Shown here piece by piece: positions 24,348 through 32,914 of a stretch of DNA of 37,117 nt. The first letter of the stretch is position 1. Each line of letters begins with the position of its first letter. The translations under genes and the position numbers were made by a program. The DNA lies in contig JAGBEA010000022.1 in assembly GCA_017937195.1 (NCBI GenBank), positions 1 to 37,117 of the forward strand, read 5' to 3'. Below the pieces are notes generated by a model that did not search any database, was not told the origin of the DNA, and worked only from the letters and a program-made list of their open reading frames with translations. This DNA comes from Oscillospiraceae bacterium (GTDB lineage Bacteria; Bacillota; Clostridia; Oscillospirales; Oscillospiraceae).

Positions 24348-25085
24348 TTAATAATCCACCTTCATCAGACACAGCCCCTCGGGCGGAGCAGTGGGGCCAG
24401 CCTGCTTGCGATCCTTGGCGTCCAGAATCGCCTGCACCTGCTCCACCTCCCAGTAGCCGCGTCCCACCTCCAGCAGCGTGCCCACCAGAATGCGCACCAT
24501 ATTCTGCAAAAAGCCGGTGCCGTGGAAGGTGAAATGGATACGGTCGCGGTTGCGCTCGATGGTGATGGAGTCCACCACGCGCACCGTAGATTTTTTCATA
24601 CGGGGATTGCCGCAGAAGGAGCGGAAATCGTGCTCACCCGTCAAAATCGCAGCGGCGGCGCGCATTTTTTCGATGTCGGGGCTGTAATCCAGCATGGTCA
24701 CATAGCGCCGGTCAAACACCGGCTTCACCGCGCCGTCAAAGCAGGTGTAGCGGTAGGTTTTGCCGATGGCGTTATAGCGGGCGTGAAAGCGGTCACCCGC
24801 CTCCTTCACCTCACGCACGGCGATGGCGTCGGGCAGATAGCGGTTCATATAGTCGCGGATCTCCTCGCAGCTGTGGGGCACATCCATCCGCACAGATGCC
24901 ACCATAGCACGGGCGTGAACGCCGGCATCGGTGCGCCCCGCGCCGATCACATCCACCGCGCCGCCGCACAGCTTGCCCAGCACGCTCTCCAGCTTGCCTT
25001 GGATTGTCTCGCGGTCGGGCTGGCGCTCCCAGCCGAAAAAGCGGGTGCCGTCATAGGCGATAGTCAGCTTATAATTCTTCTCCAT
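24348..25085 (-). CDS. truA: tRNA pseudouridine(38-40) synthase TruA
   Basis: The product has 245 residues, the normal length. It isomerises uridines 38-40 in the anticodon arm. GAGRTDAGVHA (48-58) holds the catalytic Asp53. Other family blocks are YDGTRFFGWERQP (11-23), FHARYNAIGKTYRY and HDFRSFCG, and HGTGFLQNMVRILVGTLLEVG near the end. AAGGAG precedes the ATG. It is read from its own unit: the nitroreductase gene upstream ends in a terminator. Confidence 0.96.
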   Translation of the reverse strand: MEKNYKLTIAYDGTRFFGWERQPDRETIQGKLESVLGKLCGGAVDVIGAGRTDAGVHARAMVASVRMDVPHSCEEIRDYMNRYLPDAIAVREVKEAGDRFHARYNAIGKTYRYTCFDGAVKPVFDRRYVTMLDYSPDIEKMRAAAAILTGEHDFRSFCGNPRMKKSTVRVVDSITIERNRDRIHFTFHGTGFLQNMVRILVGTLLEVGRGYWEVEQVQAILDAKDRKQAGPTAPPEGLCLMKVDY

Positions 25086-25122
25086 AAGTTGCTCCTTGAC
25101 CGTTTTTTCTCATTATAGCAGA

Positions 25123-25151
25123 AAAACCGCCGCTTTCCAAGCGGCGGTTTT
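25123..25151 (-). terminator. Terminator after the nitroreductase gene
   Basis: A 13-bp stem (25123-25135 with 25139-25151, AAAACCGCCGCTT arm, TCC loop) is flanked by T runs in both senses; on the minus strand it follows the stop at 25165. Confidence 0.85.
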
Positions 25152-25164
25152 ATTCTGTTGCGGT

Positions 25165-25683
25165 TTATTCCACCCAGTACACATAGTTTTCCTTGCGCGG
25201 TGCAGGCGCTGGCTGCTCGCAATCGGCATAGCCGAGGATGCAGTGTCCCACACCCTCATACTCACCCTCGATGCCCAGCGAGGCGAGTATCTCCTTGCCC
25301 TCGTCCGTGTCAAAGACCTCGCGGGCGCGGTTGATCCAGCAGCTGCCGATGCCCAGTGCGTGGGCAGCCAGCATCAGGTTTTCCATCACCACACTGCCGT
25401 CCGCCACAGCGGTGCGCCAGCCCTTTTCCGCCAGCACATTCAGCACCACGGGTGCGCCGTAAAAGGGGTCGGAGTCAGTGTTCAGCACGCGGGCATTCAG
25501 CGCCGACAGCTTGTCGCGCACGGCGCGGTCGGTCACCGCCACGATGATGGGAGACTGGTGGTTGTGTCCCGTGGGGGCATAGACACCTGCCTCGATGATC
25601 TTTTCGATCACCTCACGGGGCAGCATCTCAGCTTTATACTTGCGGATACTTCTTCTGGTCAGCAGATTGGTCATTGCATCCAT
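25165..25683 (-). CDS. Nitroreductase-family flavoprotein
   Basis: The product has 172 residues from the ATG at 25683. An upstream in-frame ATG at 25704 would place the AAGGAGG site inside the gene, so 25683 (eight bases from AAGGAGG) is preferred. The FMN-binding start is RRSIRKYK, with GVYAPTGHNHQSP for the first flavin loop and GIGSCWINRA near the middle. The C-terminal VGHCILGYAD is the last flavin contact. Small nitroreductases use NAD(P)H to reduce quinones, nitro groups or related substrates. Its ribosome site overlaps the stop of the upstream exporter gene, so the two are translationally coupled. Confidence 0.9.
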   Translation of the reverse strand: MDAMTNLLTRRSIRKYKAEMLPREVIEKIIEAGVYAPTGHNHQSPIIVAVTDRAVRDKLSALNARVLNTDSDPFYGAPVVLNVLAEKGWRTAVADGSVVMENLMLAAHALGIGSCWINRAREVFDTDEGKEILASLGIEGEYEGVGHCILGYADCEQPAPAPRKENYVYWVE

Positions 25684-25696
25684 TTCATTTTCCTCC

Positions 25697-26320
25697 TTAC
25701 ACATTGACCCAGCCCATCAGCTGCACAAAGCTCCACAGCAGCTTGCAGCCATAGAAGATGATGACCGCGCCGCAGATCTTGTTGATGACGGTGAGGATCT
25801 TATCGTTGAAGCGGGCAGAGAACAGCGAGATGAGGGCGGAGATTCCCAAAAACCAAGTGACACTGGCGCTGGCAAAGCCGCCGATGAAGAACGCATCCGT
25901 GCCCGCAGGCAGGCTGGCGCGGAACGCGCCCAGCATCATAGTGCCGTCGATGATGGCTTGGGGGTTGAACCATGTGACCACGCAGGCGGAGGTGATCACC
26001 TTCCACAGCGGCAGGTTCACATTGGTGGAGGTGTCCATCGACGCCTTGGCACGCAGCAGGCCGATACCGATCCAGATGACGATCAGGCTGCCCACCGCCA
26101 AGATCACCTTCTGCAGCCAAGGCAGCGCCTGCATCAGCGCGCCCACGCCCAGGAAGCAGGCAAGGCCCAGCGTGATGTCAAAAAAGATGACGATCAGTGC
26201 GGTGAGAAACACACGGCTGCGCTTTTGGGTCAGCGCGGTATTGATAACAAACAGGTTCTGCAGACCGATGGGTGCCACATAGGCAAGACCCATGGTCAGA
26301 CCTTGCAGATAAATATCCAT
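25697..26320 (-). CDS. LysE/ArgO-type amino-acid exporter
   Basis: The product has 207 residues and six predicted transmembrane helices. The start YLQGLTMGLAYVAPIGLQN is the LysE-family first helix and PxG motif; later blocks are IFFDITLGLACFLGVG and VVTWFNPQAIIDG. Members export basic amino acids (LysE, ArgO) or homoserine and threonine (RhtB). The QN after PIGLQ is typical of the LysE/ArgO branch. GAGGAG is 11 bases before the ATG. It shares its promoter region with the divergent glucokinase gene, but a link to sugar use is not evident. Confidence 0.88.
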   Translation of the reverse strand: MDIYLQGLTMGLAYVAPIGLQNLFVINTALTQKRSRVFLTALIVIFFDITLGLACFLGVGALMQALPWLQKVILAVGSLIVIWIGIGLLRAKASMDTSTNVNLPLWKVITSACVVTWFNPQAIIDGTMMLGAFRASLPAGTDAFFIGGFASASVTWFLGISALISLFSARFNDKILTVINKICGAVIIFYGCKLLWSFVQLMGWVNV

Positions 26321-26328
26321 AATGTGTG

Positions 26329-26357
26329 TTTACTCCTCTTTTTGTATTTGCTATAAT
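26329..26357 (+). promoter_or_regulatory. Promoter of the ROK glucokinase gene
   Basis: TTTACT (26329-26334) is 17 bases before TATAAT (26352-26357), with TGC before the hexamer (extended -10). Confidence 0.65.
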
Positions 26358-26383
26358 AGTACCATATTTTTCGGCGATTACAA
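26356..26383 (-). promoter_or_regulatory. Promoter of the LysE-type exporter operon
   Basis: On the minus strand TTGTAA (26383-26378) is 16 bases before TACTAT (26361-26356), with a TGG extension. Its -10 box overlaps that of the opposing promoter by two bases. Confidence 0.5.
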
Positions 26384-26422
26384 GAGCGCCGTTTACCTTT
26401 TATCGTGAAAGGAACTGTTTAT

Positions 26423-27349
26423 ATGTATCGTATCGGTATCGATCTGGGCGGCACCAACATTGCCGTTGGCGTCGTCAATGCACAATATGAGATCATCGCC
26501 CACCACAGCGTACCTACCCTTGCCCAGCGCAGCGCGGAGGAGGTCATCCGCGATATGGGTGACGCAGTGGAGACGGTGCTTGCCAAGGCAGGGCTGACCG
26601 CCGCCGACTGTGAGAGCATCGGCATCGGCTCGCCGGGCACCTGCGACAGCGAAAAGGGCATTGTCGCCCGCGCCTATAATCTGGGCTGGTTCAATGTGCC
26701 CATCTGCGACATACTGCGTGAGCGGTTCGGCATCCCCGCCCGCTTGAGCAACGATGCCAACTGCGCGGCCCTTGCCGAAACGGTGGCAGGCGCCGCCATC
26801 GGCTGCAAGAATATGGTGCTCATCACGCTGGGCACCGGCGTGGGCGGCGGCATCATCATTGACGGTAAGATCTACGCCGGTATGCGCTCTGCCGGAGCCG
26901 AGCTGGGTCACACGCTGCTGGTGCTGGACGGCGAGCAGTGCTCCTGCGGTCGCCGCGGCTGCTGGGAGACCTACGCCTCCGCCACGGCGCTGATCCGTCA
27001 GGCGGAAAAGGCAGCTGCCGAGCATCCCCAGTCCCTGCTGGCGCAGGTGGAGCAGATGACGGGGCTTGCCGTATTTCAGGCGGCGGACAAGGGCGACGCG
27101 GCGGCGCAGGCGGTCATCGACCGCTACTGCGTGTATGTGGCGGCAGGCTTTACCGACCTTGTCAACTCGCTGGCGCCGGAGATGATTTTGCTGGGCGGCG
27201 GCATCAGCCGTCAGGGCGAGCGGCTCCTTGCCCCCATCCGCGAATATGTGGTCAACAACTGCTTCGGTCAGAAGGACGGCGCTGTGCCTGTGATCGCAGC
27301 GGCCAAGCTGGGCAACGAGGCCGGCATCATCGGCGCGGCGGCGCTCTGA
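26423..27349 (+). CDS. ROK-family glucokinase
   Basis: The product has 308 residues from the ATG at 26423 (AAAGGAA eight bases before). It phosphorylates glucose with ATP. DLGGTN (7-12) is the phosphate loop. ARLSNDANCAALAE (106-119) carries the catalytic Asp111. AELGHT (159-164) has the metal His163, and the zinc motif CSCGRRGCWE spans 173-182. LLGGGIS is the adenosine motif. The length and zinc motif fit glucokinases of Bacillota, rather than ROK repressors, which would have an N-terminal HTH. A terminator follows eight bases after the stop. Confidence 0.93.
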   Translation: MYRIGIDLGGTNIAVGVVNAQYEIIAHHSVPTLAQRSAEEVIRDMGDAVETVLAKAGLTAADCESIGIGSPGTCDSEKGIVARAYNLGWFNVPICDILRERFGIPARLSNDANCAALAETVAGAAIGCKNMVLITLGTGVGGGIIIDGKIYAGMRSAGAELGHTLLVLDGEQCSCGRRGCWETYASATALIRQAEKAAAEHPQSLLAQVEQMTGLAVFQAADKGDAAAQAVIDRYCVYVAAGFTDLVNSLAPEMILLGGGISRQGERLLAPIREYVVNNCFGQKDGAVPVIAAAKLGNEAGIIGAAAL

Positions 27350-27357
27350 ACACTTGA

Positions 27358-27395
27358 AAAATCTCCTTTGGCGCAGTTCAAGGGAGATTTTTTTG
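27358..27395 (+). terminator. Terminator after the glucokinase gene
   Basis: AAATCTCC and GGAGATTT arms (27358-27370 with 27379-27391, with a TTTG/CAAG inner part including one wobble) are followed by TTTTT. Confidence 0.82.
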
Positions 27396-27444
27396 TCACA
27401 TTTTTCCGTTTCATTCGTTATACAGGCAGAGAGGGGGGCGCGCC

Positions 27445-27936
27445 ATGCACGAGGATATACTGGAAAAGCTGTATCGGCAGTATTACAGCGCGGCGCTGCT
27501 GTATGCCCTCTCCCTGTGCCGCGACCGCCATCTGGCGGAGGAGCTGGTTCAGGAATCCTTTGTGCGGGCGTTTTTGTCGCTGGGTGACGACGCACCATCG
27601 TTCCCCTTTTGGCTGATGAAGGTGTGCCGCAATCTCTACTACGACCACGCGCGGCGGCAGAAATTTCTGACCGATACACCCATTCCCGAGCAGGCGGACA
27701 CCGCTACCCCCGAATCGGCATTGTTGGCAAAAGAGGAGACAGCGGCGCTGTTTCGGGCCATGGAACAGCTGGAGGGTATCGAGCGCGAGCTGATTGCACT
27801 GCACTATTTTGCCGCGCGGCCTGTACAGGAGGCGGCGGAGATTTTGGGCTTGCCCTACGCCGCCGCAAGACAGCGGCTGCGCCGCGCACGGATTCGGCTG
27901 CGCAAACTTATGGAGGAGGACGGCTATGAAATTTGA
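27445..27936 (+). CDS. ECF-type RNA polymerase sigma factor
   Basis: The product has 163 residues. Region 2 covers about 8-75, with RHLAEELVQESFVRAF and PFWLMKVCRNLYYDHAR for -10 recognition and core binding. Region 4 covers about 105-155, with IERELIALHYFA and the HTH EAAEILGLPYAAARQRLRRAR. Only these two regions are present, as in ECF sigma factors. AGAGAGGGGG precedes the ATG. A possible promoter has TATACA at 27419-27424 but no strong -35. The next gene overlaps it by 11 bases and encodes its likely membrane regulator. Confidence 0.92.
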   Translation: MHEDILEKLYRQYYSAALLYALSLCRDRHLAEELVQESFVRAFLSLGDDAPSFPFWLMKVCRNLYYDHARRQKFLTDTPIPEQADTATPESALLAKEETAALFRAMEQLEGIERELIALHYFAARPVQEAAEILGLPYAAARQRLRRARIRLRKLMEEDGYEI

Positions 27937-29020
27937 AGAATTGCTGAAACGGTATCAGGACGGCACGGCTTCCGCCGAGGAAATCGCCGCCGTGGAGGAG
28001 GAATTGGCAAAAGCGCGGCTGATTGAAGAATTCTTGGCCGCGCAGGACGCGCTGCCCCTGCCCAAGGTGAGCGACGAGGCGAAAACGCAGATGAAGTCCG
28101 TGCAGCGCACCATCAAGCGGCGCACCCGCGGCGTGGCGCTGGCAGTGGTGTCGGCGGTGCTGGCGCTGTTGCTGCTGCTGCAGTTTGTGCTGCTGCCGCT
28201 GGCCAACCGCCGCGTGTTTGACGATTCCGACTACAATCCCGACCCGCGATACCTGTCCGAATACGAGATGAGTATGGACATCCTCACCCAAATTTTTCTG
28301 CCCTTCTACCGCTACCACGGCTCTGATAAGTCCACCACGGGCTTCGGGCAGTGGACGGTGTACAATGCTTTCTGGGGCTTGAACGGCGAGTATGCGACCC
28401 CCGAATTTACGGTGACGGCAGGCAGGCTGGACACCGCATCGGAGGAGTTTTTCTGGATGTTCCCCCCAGTGAACACCGTGGACATCACTGATCGCTATCA
28501 GCAGGAGGGGTACAACAGCGGTGACGAAGCCCTTGCGCGGCTGGACGACTCCATTGAAGTGGCAGCAAGCGTCTCCTTTAACCGCGTGCTGACGCTGGAG
28601 GAGGTGCTGGCACTGCGTGAGGCGTACAAAGGCGAGGTGGAAGTCTATTCCGCAGTGCTGGATTGGAGATGGAACCGTCCAATTCAGCTGTCCTTGGAGC
28701 CCAACGCCATCGGCTGGGGCGAAGCGGTCAACGAGGGGTATCCGCTGATGTGGAGCTGGAATCAAAAGGACTTCACCACAGAGGACTGGCATCAGCATTT
28801 TGAAAGCCAGCTGCGCTATCTTGCTGACCACGGCGAGGCGCTGTGGCGCAAGTTTGATGAATACAGTTCTCCCGAAAAAATGCTGGCAAAGCTTGCCGAG
28901 AGCGGGCTCACCTTCAAGGGCCTGTGGGTCGTGGGCACAGGCGAGGCGATCCTTTCGCTGTACGACAGCGGCGTGGTGGGCGATGTCTGGGGACAGAGCG
29001 CTTACATCAACCTATATTAA
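27926..29020 (+). CDS. Membrane-bound sigma factor regulator (probable anti-sigma)
   Basis: The product has 364 residues and starts inside the sigma gene (ATG 27926, after GGAGGA). Residues 1-66 are a cytoplasmic helical segment (FEELLKRYQDGTASAEEIAAVEEEL). A transmembrane helix lies at 69-93. The large outer part (100-364) is Tyr/Trp-rich and follows the Sigma_reg_N/Sigma_reg_C order (PF13800, PF13791), including a middle block DSIEVAASVSFNRVLTLEEV. It should hold the ECF sigma factor inactive until an extracytoplasmic signal arrives. There is no zinc-binding HxxxCxxC motif, so it is not a classical ZAS anti-sigma. Confidence 0.8.
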   Translation: MKFEELLKRYQDGTASAEEIAAVEEELAKARLIEEFLAAQDALPLPKVSDEAKTQMKSVQRTIKRRTRGVALAVVSAVLALLLLLQFVLLPLANRRVFDDSDYNPDPRYLSEYEMSMDILTQIFLPFYRYHGSDKSTTGFGQWTVYNAFWGLNGEYATPEFTVTAGRLDTASEEFFWMFPPVNTVDITDRYQQEGYNSGDEALARLDDSIEVAASVSFNRVLTLEEVLALREAYKGEVEVYSAVLDWRWNRPIQLSLEPNAIGWGEAVNEGYPLMWSWNQKDFTTEDWHQHFESQLRYLADHGEALWRKFDEYSSPEKMLAKLAESGLTFKGLWVVGTGEAILSLYDSGVVGDVWGQSAYINLY

Positions 29021-29022
29021 GC

Positions 29023-29048
29023 AAAAAGGGTGCGCAAGCACCCTTTTT
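29023..29048 (+). terminator. Terminator after the sigma-regulator gene
   Basis: An 11-bp stem (29023-29033 with 29038-29048, AAAAAGGGTGC arm) with a GCAA tetraloop ends in TTTTT. Confidence 0.88.
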
Positions 29049-29185
29049 CTGCTGTTGTTCCCCTGTTTTTTCGTCCGTTTTCAGAAACTTTGTAAACTTT
29101 TGTAATTTTTGCTTTCCTTTTGTCACTTTTGCTGTTATACTATTATGGAAAATTCGACAACACTCGGCAAAAGGAGCGTTTTGAT

Positions 29186-30151
29186 ATGAAACAAATGATG
29201 AAATGGGCGGTGCTTGCACTGCTTTTGGTGTGCTGCGTCAGCACCCTTTGGGGTTGCGGCGCGGAAAAGAAGGAGCCCACTCCCCCCGTCGGCACCACCG
29301 ATGTGCCCGATCTGGACCATCCCGATAACGACGGCACGACCCAGACCGTGGTGGTGGAGGAGTCTGTGGTGTTCAACAGCGGTGATCTGACGCTGCGCTT
29401 TGTCAAGAACGCGCAGGACAAGTGGGTGTGGAAAGAGGACGTCTCCTTCCCCCTGCAGCAGAGCTATGTGACGGACATCCTCGCCGCCGCGCAGGAGATC
29501 CTGGCCGCCACGCCGCTGGATGCCGCCGCTGCAGCAGGTGACCACGGCTTTGACTCCAGCAGCGAGTTCCTCACTGTGACAAACGACAAGAGCGGCAGCA
29601 CCACCTTCTATTTTGGTAATCTCGCCGCTGACGGCCGCTATTATGTCCGCTATGGCACTGACATCGAGAAGGTCTATCTGGCTCCCGCCAAGCTGACGGA
29701 GCTGCTGAAGTGCACTATCTACGATATGGCGATCCTGCCTGAGCTGCCCCAACTGGAGCTGAAGAATCTTCGCAGCATCACCGTGGCAGACAAGAGCGGC
29801 AAGACCGTGACCGTCCACGCCGATGAAAGCGGCAAGTGGGTCAACGAAGCAGGCACAAGCGTGACCATGAAGATCAACGCCTTTTCTCAGGTGCTGCCCG
29901 CGCTGCAGATCCGCTCCTGCGCTGACTATAACCCCAGCAGCGGCGCGGCAGGTATCTGCGGTCTCAGCCCTGCCAATCTCTCCGTCACCATCGACTATGT
30001 CAACTCCGTGGGCTCTAACACCACGATGAAGCTGGCCTTTGGCAACGCCATCGGCGATCAGAGCTTTGTTCTGTTCAACGAAGGCACCACCATCTATCGG
30101 ATGGACACCGCCGTTGGCACCGCACTGTCCGCGTTTTTGACGCAGGAATAA
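29186..30151 (+). CDS. DUF4340-like lipoprotein
   Basis: The product has 321 residues from the ATG at 29186, with AAAGGAG about 10 bases before; a longer frame to 29120 covers the promoter region. The signal peptide ends in a lipobox LWGC (Cys24). A Pro/Asp/Gly linker follows. The mature part contains two similar segments (LRFVKNAQDKWVWKED and TVHADESGKWVNEAGTSV), each with the LPxQxSYV- or MKINAFSQVLPAL-type helix typical of DUF4340 proteins. DUF4340 often occurs beside ABC-2 exporter/Gld genes, but none is present here. A possible promoter has TATACT at 29136-29141 but a poor -35. Function unknown. Confidence 0.82.
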   Translation: MKQMMKWAVLALLLVCCVSTLWGCGAEKKEPTPPVGTTDVPDLDHPDNDGTTQTVVVEESVVFNSGDLTLRFVKNAQDKWVWKEDVSFPLQQSYVTDILAAAQEILAATPLDAAAAAGDHGFDSSSEFLTVTNDKSGSTTFYFGNLAADGRYYVRYGTDIEKVYLAPAKLTELLKCTIYDMAILPELPQLELKNLRSITVADKSGKTVTVHADESGKWVNEAGTSVTMKINAFSQVLPALQIRSCADYNPSSGAAGICGLSPANLSVTIDYVNSVGSNTTMKLAFGNAIGDQSFVLFNEGTTIYRMDTAVGTALSAFLTQE

Positions 30152-30164
30152 TGTAAACAAACCA

Positions 30165-30202
30165 AAAACCCTTCTGAAAGTGCTTGCTTTCGGAAGGGTT
30201 TT
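30165..30202 (+). terminator. Terminator after the lipoprotein gene
   Basis: A 16-bp stem (30165-30180 with 30187-30202, AAAACCCTTCTGAAAG arm, one wobble pair) ends in TTTT. Confidence 0.85.
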
Positions 30203-30241
30203 CGTTCAAAATAGAGGCATCTTTCAGAAAGGAGCCCGGTT

Positions 30242-30919
30242 ATGCGGATTTTGATCGTTGAAGACGAGGTGCGGCTGGCTGCCACGCTGGCAGAGCTGCT
30301 GCACCGTCAGGGCTATACCACCGATATCTGTCACGATGGGCTCAGCGGACTGGACAACGCTATGGGCGGCATCTATGACCTGATCATGCTGGACGGGATG
30401 CTGCCCAAGCTGGACGGCTTTTCCCTGCTGCGGCAGCTGCGCGGCAGCGGCAACACCACCCCCGTGCTGATGCTGACCGCCCGCAGCGAGGTGTCCGACC
30501 GCGTGGAGGGCTTGGACAGCGGTGCGGACTACTATCTGACCAAGCCCTTTGAGGTACCGGAGCTGCTGGCCTGCGTGCGCCTGCTGCTGCGCCGCAGCGG
30601 CGAAGCGCGAAACGACGACGCCATTATCTGCGGCGACCTGCGGCTGGAGCAGGGCACCTTCCTGCTGCACTGCGGTGACCGCTCCGTGCGTTTGAGCCGG
30701 CGGGAATACGACCTGATGGAGCTTTTGATGCGCAACTATAAGCTGATCGTCACCAAGGAGCAGATTTTGCTGAAGGTATGGGGCTACGATGCCGAGGTGG
30801 AGGACAACAATGCCGAGGTGTACATCTCCTTCCTGCGCCGCAAGCTGACGCATCTGCACTCCACTGTAAAGATCCGCACCATCCGTATGGTGGGCTACTG
30901 TCTGGAGGTGGCGGAATGA
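30242..30919 (+). CDS. OmpR-family response regulator
   Basis: The product has 225 residues. The receiver domain holds the acidic pair Glu7/Asp8, the phospho-acceptor Asp51 in IMLDGMLP, and Lys101 in YLTKPF. The C-terminal winged helix covers about 130-225 (SRREYDLMELLM, AEVYISFLRRKLTHL). AAAGGAG precedes the ATG. Its stop overlaps the histidine kinase ATG (ATGA), so the two are coupled. The promoter is not clear: the best pair, TTGCTT (30184-30189) and CAAAAT (30207-30212), is weak and starts within the previous terminator. Confidence 0.95.
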   Translation: MRILIVEDEVRLAATLAELLHRQGYTTDICHDGLSGLDNAMGGIYDLIMLDGMLPKLDGFSLLRQLRGSGNTTPVLMLTARSEVSDRVEGLDSGADYYLTKPFEVPELLACVRLLLRRSGEARNDDAIICGDLRLEQGTFLLHCGDRSVRLSRREYDLMELLMRNYKLIVTKEQILLKVWGYDAEVEDNNAEVYISFLRRKLTHLHSTVKIRTIRMVGYCLEVAE

Positions 30920-32118
30920 TCCGAAAGCTGCGCTGGAAAGTGGTGGGTATCACCATGCTGTTTGTCACCGCCGTGCTGCTGGCGGTGCTGGGCGGTATGT
31001 ATATCGCCGCCAAAAACAGCCTGCAGGAAAACACGGAGCAGCAGCTGCGGCAGGCACTGCAGGTGGGCGCTATGGACTCCTTCCGCCCGGGCGCGGAGAA
31101 CGGCACATCCCTGCCCTGCTTTGTGGCGGAGGTGTACGGTAATGGCTCTATCCACGCCATTGGCAGCAGCTATTATCAAATGGACGATTCGACGCTGCGC
31201 CACATCGTGCAGCAAGCACTCGCCCAAAATGAGGATGCAGGGGTGCTGCAGGAGTATCATCTGCGCTATCTGCGGCAAGGCTCCCCTATGGGGCTGCGCA
31301 TCGCCTTTACCGACAGCTCGTTGGAGCAGCAGACATTGCGCTCGCTGATGCGCCAGTGGCTGCTGATCGGCATCGCCGCCATTGCTGTGCTGCTGGTGTG
31401 CTGCTATTTCCTCTCGGGGCTGATCACCGCCCCCGTGGAGAAGGCGTGGCAGGAACAGCGCCGCTTCTTATCCGATGCCTCCCATGAGCTGAAAACACCG
31501 CTGACGGTGATCCTCTCCTCCGCCGACCTTTTGGCAGAGCAGACCGCCGACAGCGACGGCGCCGCGCCCTATGTGGACAACATCCGCGCCGAGTCGCGGC
31601 GGATGCGCGCGCTGGTGGAGGGGATGCTGACACTGTCGCGCACAGAGAGCGGACAAGCCGCCCAGCCTCGCGCGGCGGTGAATCTGAGCGATCTGGCTAT
31701 GGACTCGGCGCTGCGCTTTGAGCCCGTGGCATACGAGGCAGGGCGCGTGCTGGCATATGACATTCAGGAATCGCTGACGCTGACCGCCGACGGCGAGCGG
31801 CTGCGACAGCTGCTGGGGATTTTGCTGGACAACGCCATCAAATACGCCCCCCGCGGCAGTGAGGTGCGGCTGCGGCTATACCGCGGAGAAAAAACCGCGA
31901 TACTGGAGGTGGAAAACGGCGGCGAACCGATTCCGCCGGAGCATCTGCCTCATTTGTTTGAGCGGTTCTACCGCGCCGACAGCAGCCGCAGCGACCACGA
32001 CAGCTTCGGCTTGGGGCTGTCCATCGCGCAGGCCATTGCCCGCGAACACGGCGGCGAGATCCGCTGCCGCAGTGATGTGCGCGGCACGGTTTTCACGGTG
32101 ACGCTGCCGCTGAAATAA
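30916..32118 (+). CDS. Membrane sensor histidine kinase
   Basis: The product has 400 residues. Transmembrane helices lie at 8-31 and 147-170, with an extracytoplasmic sensor of about 115 residues between. The dimerisation box is SDASHELKTPLTVI, with phospho-acceptor His190. The ATP-binding part has the N box ILLDNAIKYAP, the G1-like ENGGEPI and the G2 box FGLGLSIAQAI. The G1 motif reads VENGGEPI, not DxGxG, a common OmpR-class variant. It should act on the regulator encoded just upstream; the signal is unknown. The ATG overlaps that gene's stop. Confidence 0.94.
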   Translation: MIRKLRWKVVGITMLFVTAVLLAVLGGMYIAAKNSLQENTEQQLRQALQVGAMDSFRPGAENGTSLPCFVAEVYGNGSIHAIGSSYYQMDDSTLRHIVQQALAQNEDAGVLQEYHLRYLRQGSPMGLRIAFTDSSLEQQTLRSLMRQWLLIGIAAIAVLLVCCYFLSGLITAPVEKAWQEQRRFLSDASHELKTPLTVILSSADLLAEQTADSDGAAPYVDNIRAESRRMRALVEGMLTLSRTESGQAAQPRAAVNLSDLAMDSALRFEPVAYEAGRVLAYDIQESLTLTADGERLRQLLGILLDNAIKYAPRGSEVRLRLYRGEKTAILEVENGGEPIPPEHLPHLFERFYRADSSRSDHDSFGLGLSIAQAIAREHGGEIRCRSDVRGTVFTVTLPLK

Positions 32119-32149
32119 GCAATACTATCATAAGAAAGAGGGTCTTTCT

Positions 32150-32914
32150 ATGCTGCATAAAATTGTACGGATCGTGGAGCAGGCGGGCGAGATGATCCGC
32201 TGCGCCCACGATGTTGAGCGCGACACCGTGGAAAAGGGCACCCCCTCCGATCTGGTGACCAAATACGATGTGGCGGTACAGAATTTCCTGCACCGTGAGC
32301 TGATGGCGCTGCGCAGTGACGCGGATTTTCTGGGAGAGGAGGGCGAACACGCTCAGCTGACCCAGCCGTGGGTATGGGTGGTGGATCCCATTGACGGCAC
32401 CGCCAACTTTGTGCGCAATATGGGCTACAGCAATATCTCTGTGGCGCTGGTACACAACGGTGCGGTGGAGTATGCGGTGGTTTATAACCCCTTCCGTGGT
32501 GATATGTTTGCCGCGCAGCGGGGCAAGGGCGCCACGCTGAACGGAAAGCCCATCCGCGTGTCCGACTATGATGCCGCCCACGGCTTGGTGCTGTGCGGCT
32601 CCACGCTGTATGACCGCGATCTGTCTGACCGCCACTTTGCTATGATGCGGGCGCTATACGATCGCTGCGCTGATTTCCGCCGTTTTGCCGCTGCCGCACT
32701 GGATCTGTGCCACATCGCCTGCGGACGGGCGGAAATCTACTTTGAATGCCGACTGCGCCCTTGGGATTTTGCCGCAGGCAGTCTGATCCTCACCGAGGCG
32801 GGCGGCTATGTGGTGCAGCTGGACGGCTCGCCGCTGGATGTGCTGGGCAACAGCTCCATCTTCGCCACCAATGCGGTTTGCCGCGATGAGCTGGAAGCGG
32901 TGCGCGGACTATGA
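32150..32914 (+). CDS. Inositol monophosphatase-family phosphatase
   Basis: The product has 254 residues. The metal-binding motifs of the family are complete: GEE (62-64), DPIDGT (79-84) and WDFAAG (205-210). It should remove phosphate from a small sugar- or polyol-phosphate using Mg. The family also includes SuhB and CysQ-type 3'-phosphoadenosine phosphatases, so the substrate is not fixed by sequence. AGAGGGTC precedes the ATG. It lies 31 bases behind the histidine kinase and its stop overlaps the next gene's ATG (ATGA), indicating one operon. Confidence 0.92.
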   Translation: MLHKIVRIVEQAGEMIRCAHDVERDTVEKGTPSDLVTKYDVAVQNFLHRELMALRSDADFLGEEGEHAQLTQPWVWVVDPIDGTANFVRNMGYSNISVALVHNGAVEYAVVYNPFRGDMFAAQRGKGATLNGKPIRVSDYDAAHGLVLCGSTLYDRDLSDRHFAMMRALYDRCADFRRFAAAALDLCHIACGRAEIYFECRLRPWDFAAGSLILTEAGGYVVQLDGSPLDVLGNSSIFATNAVCRDELEAVRGL

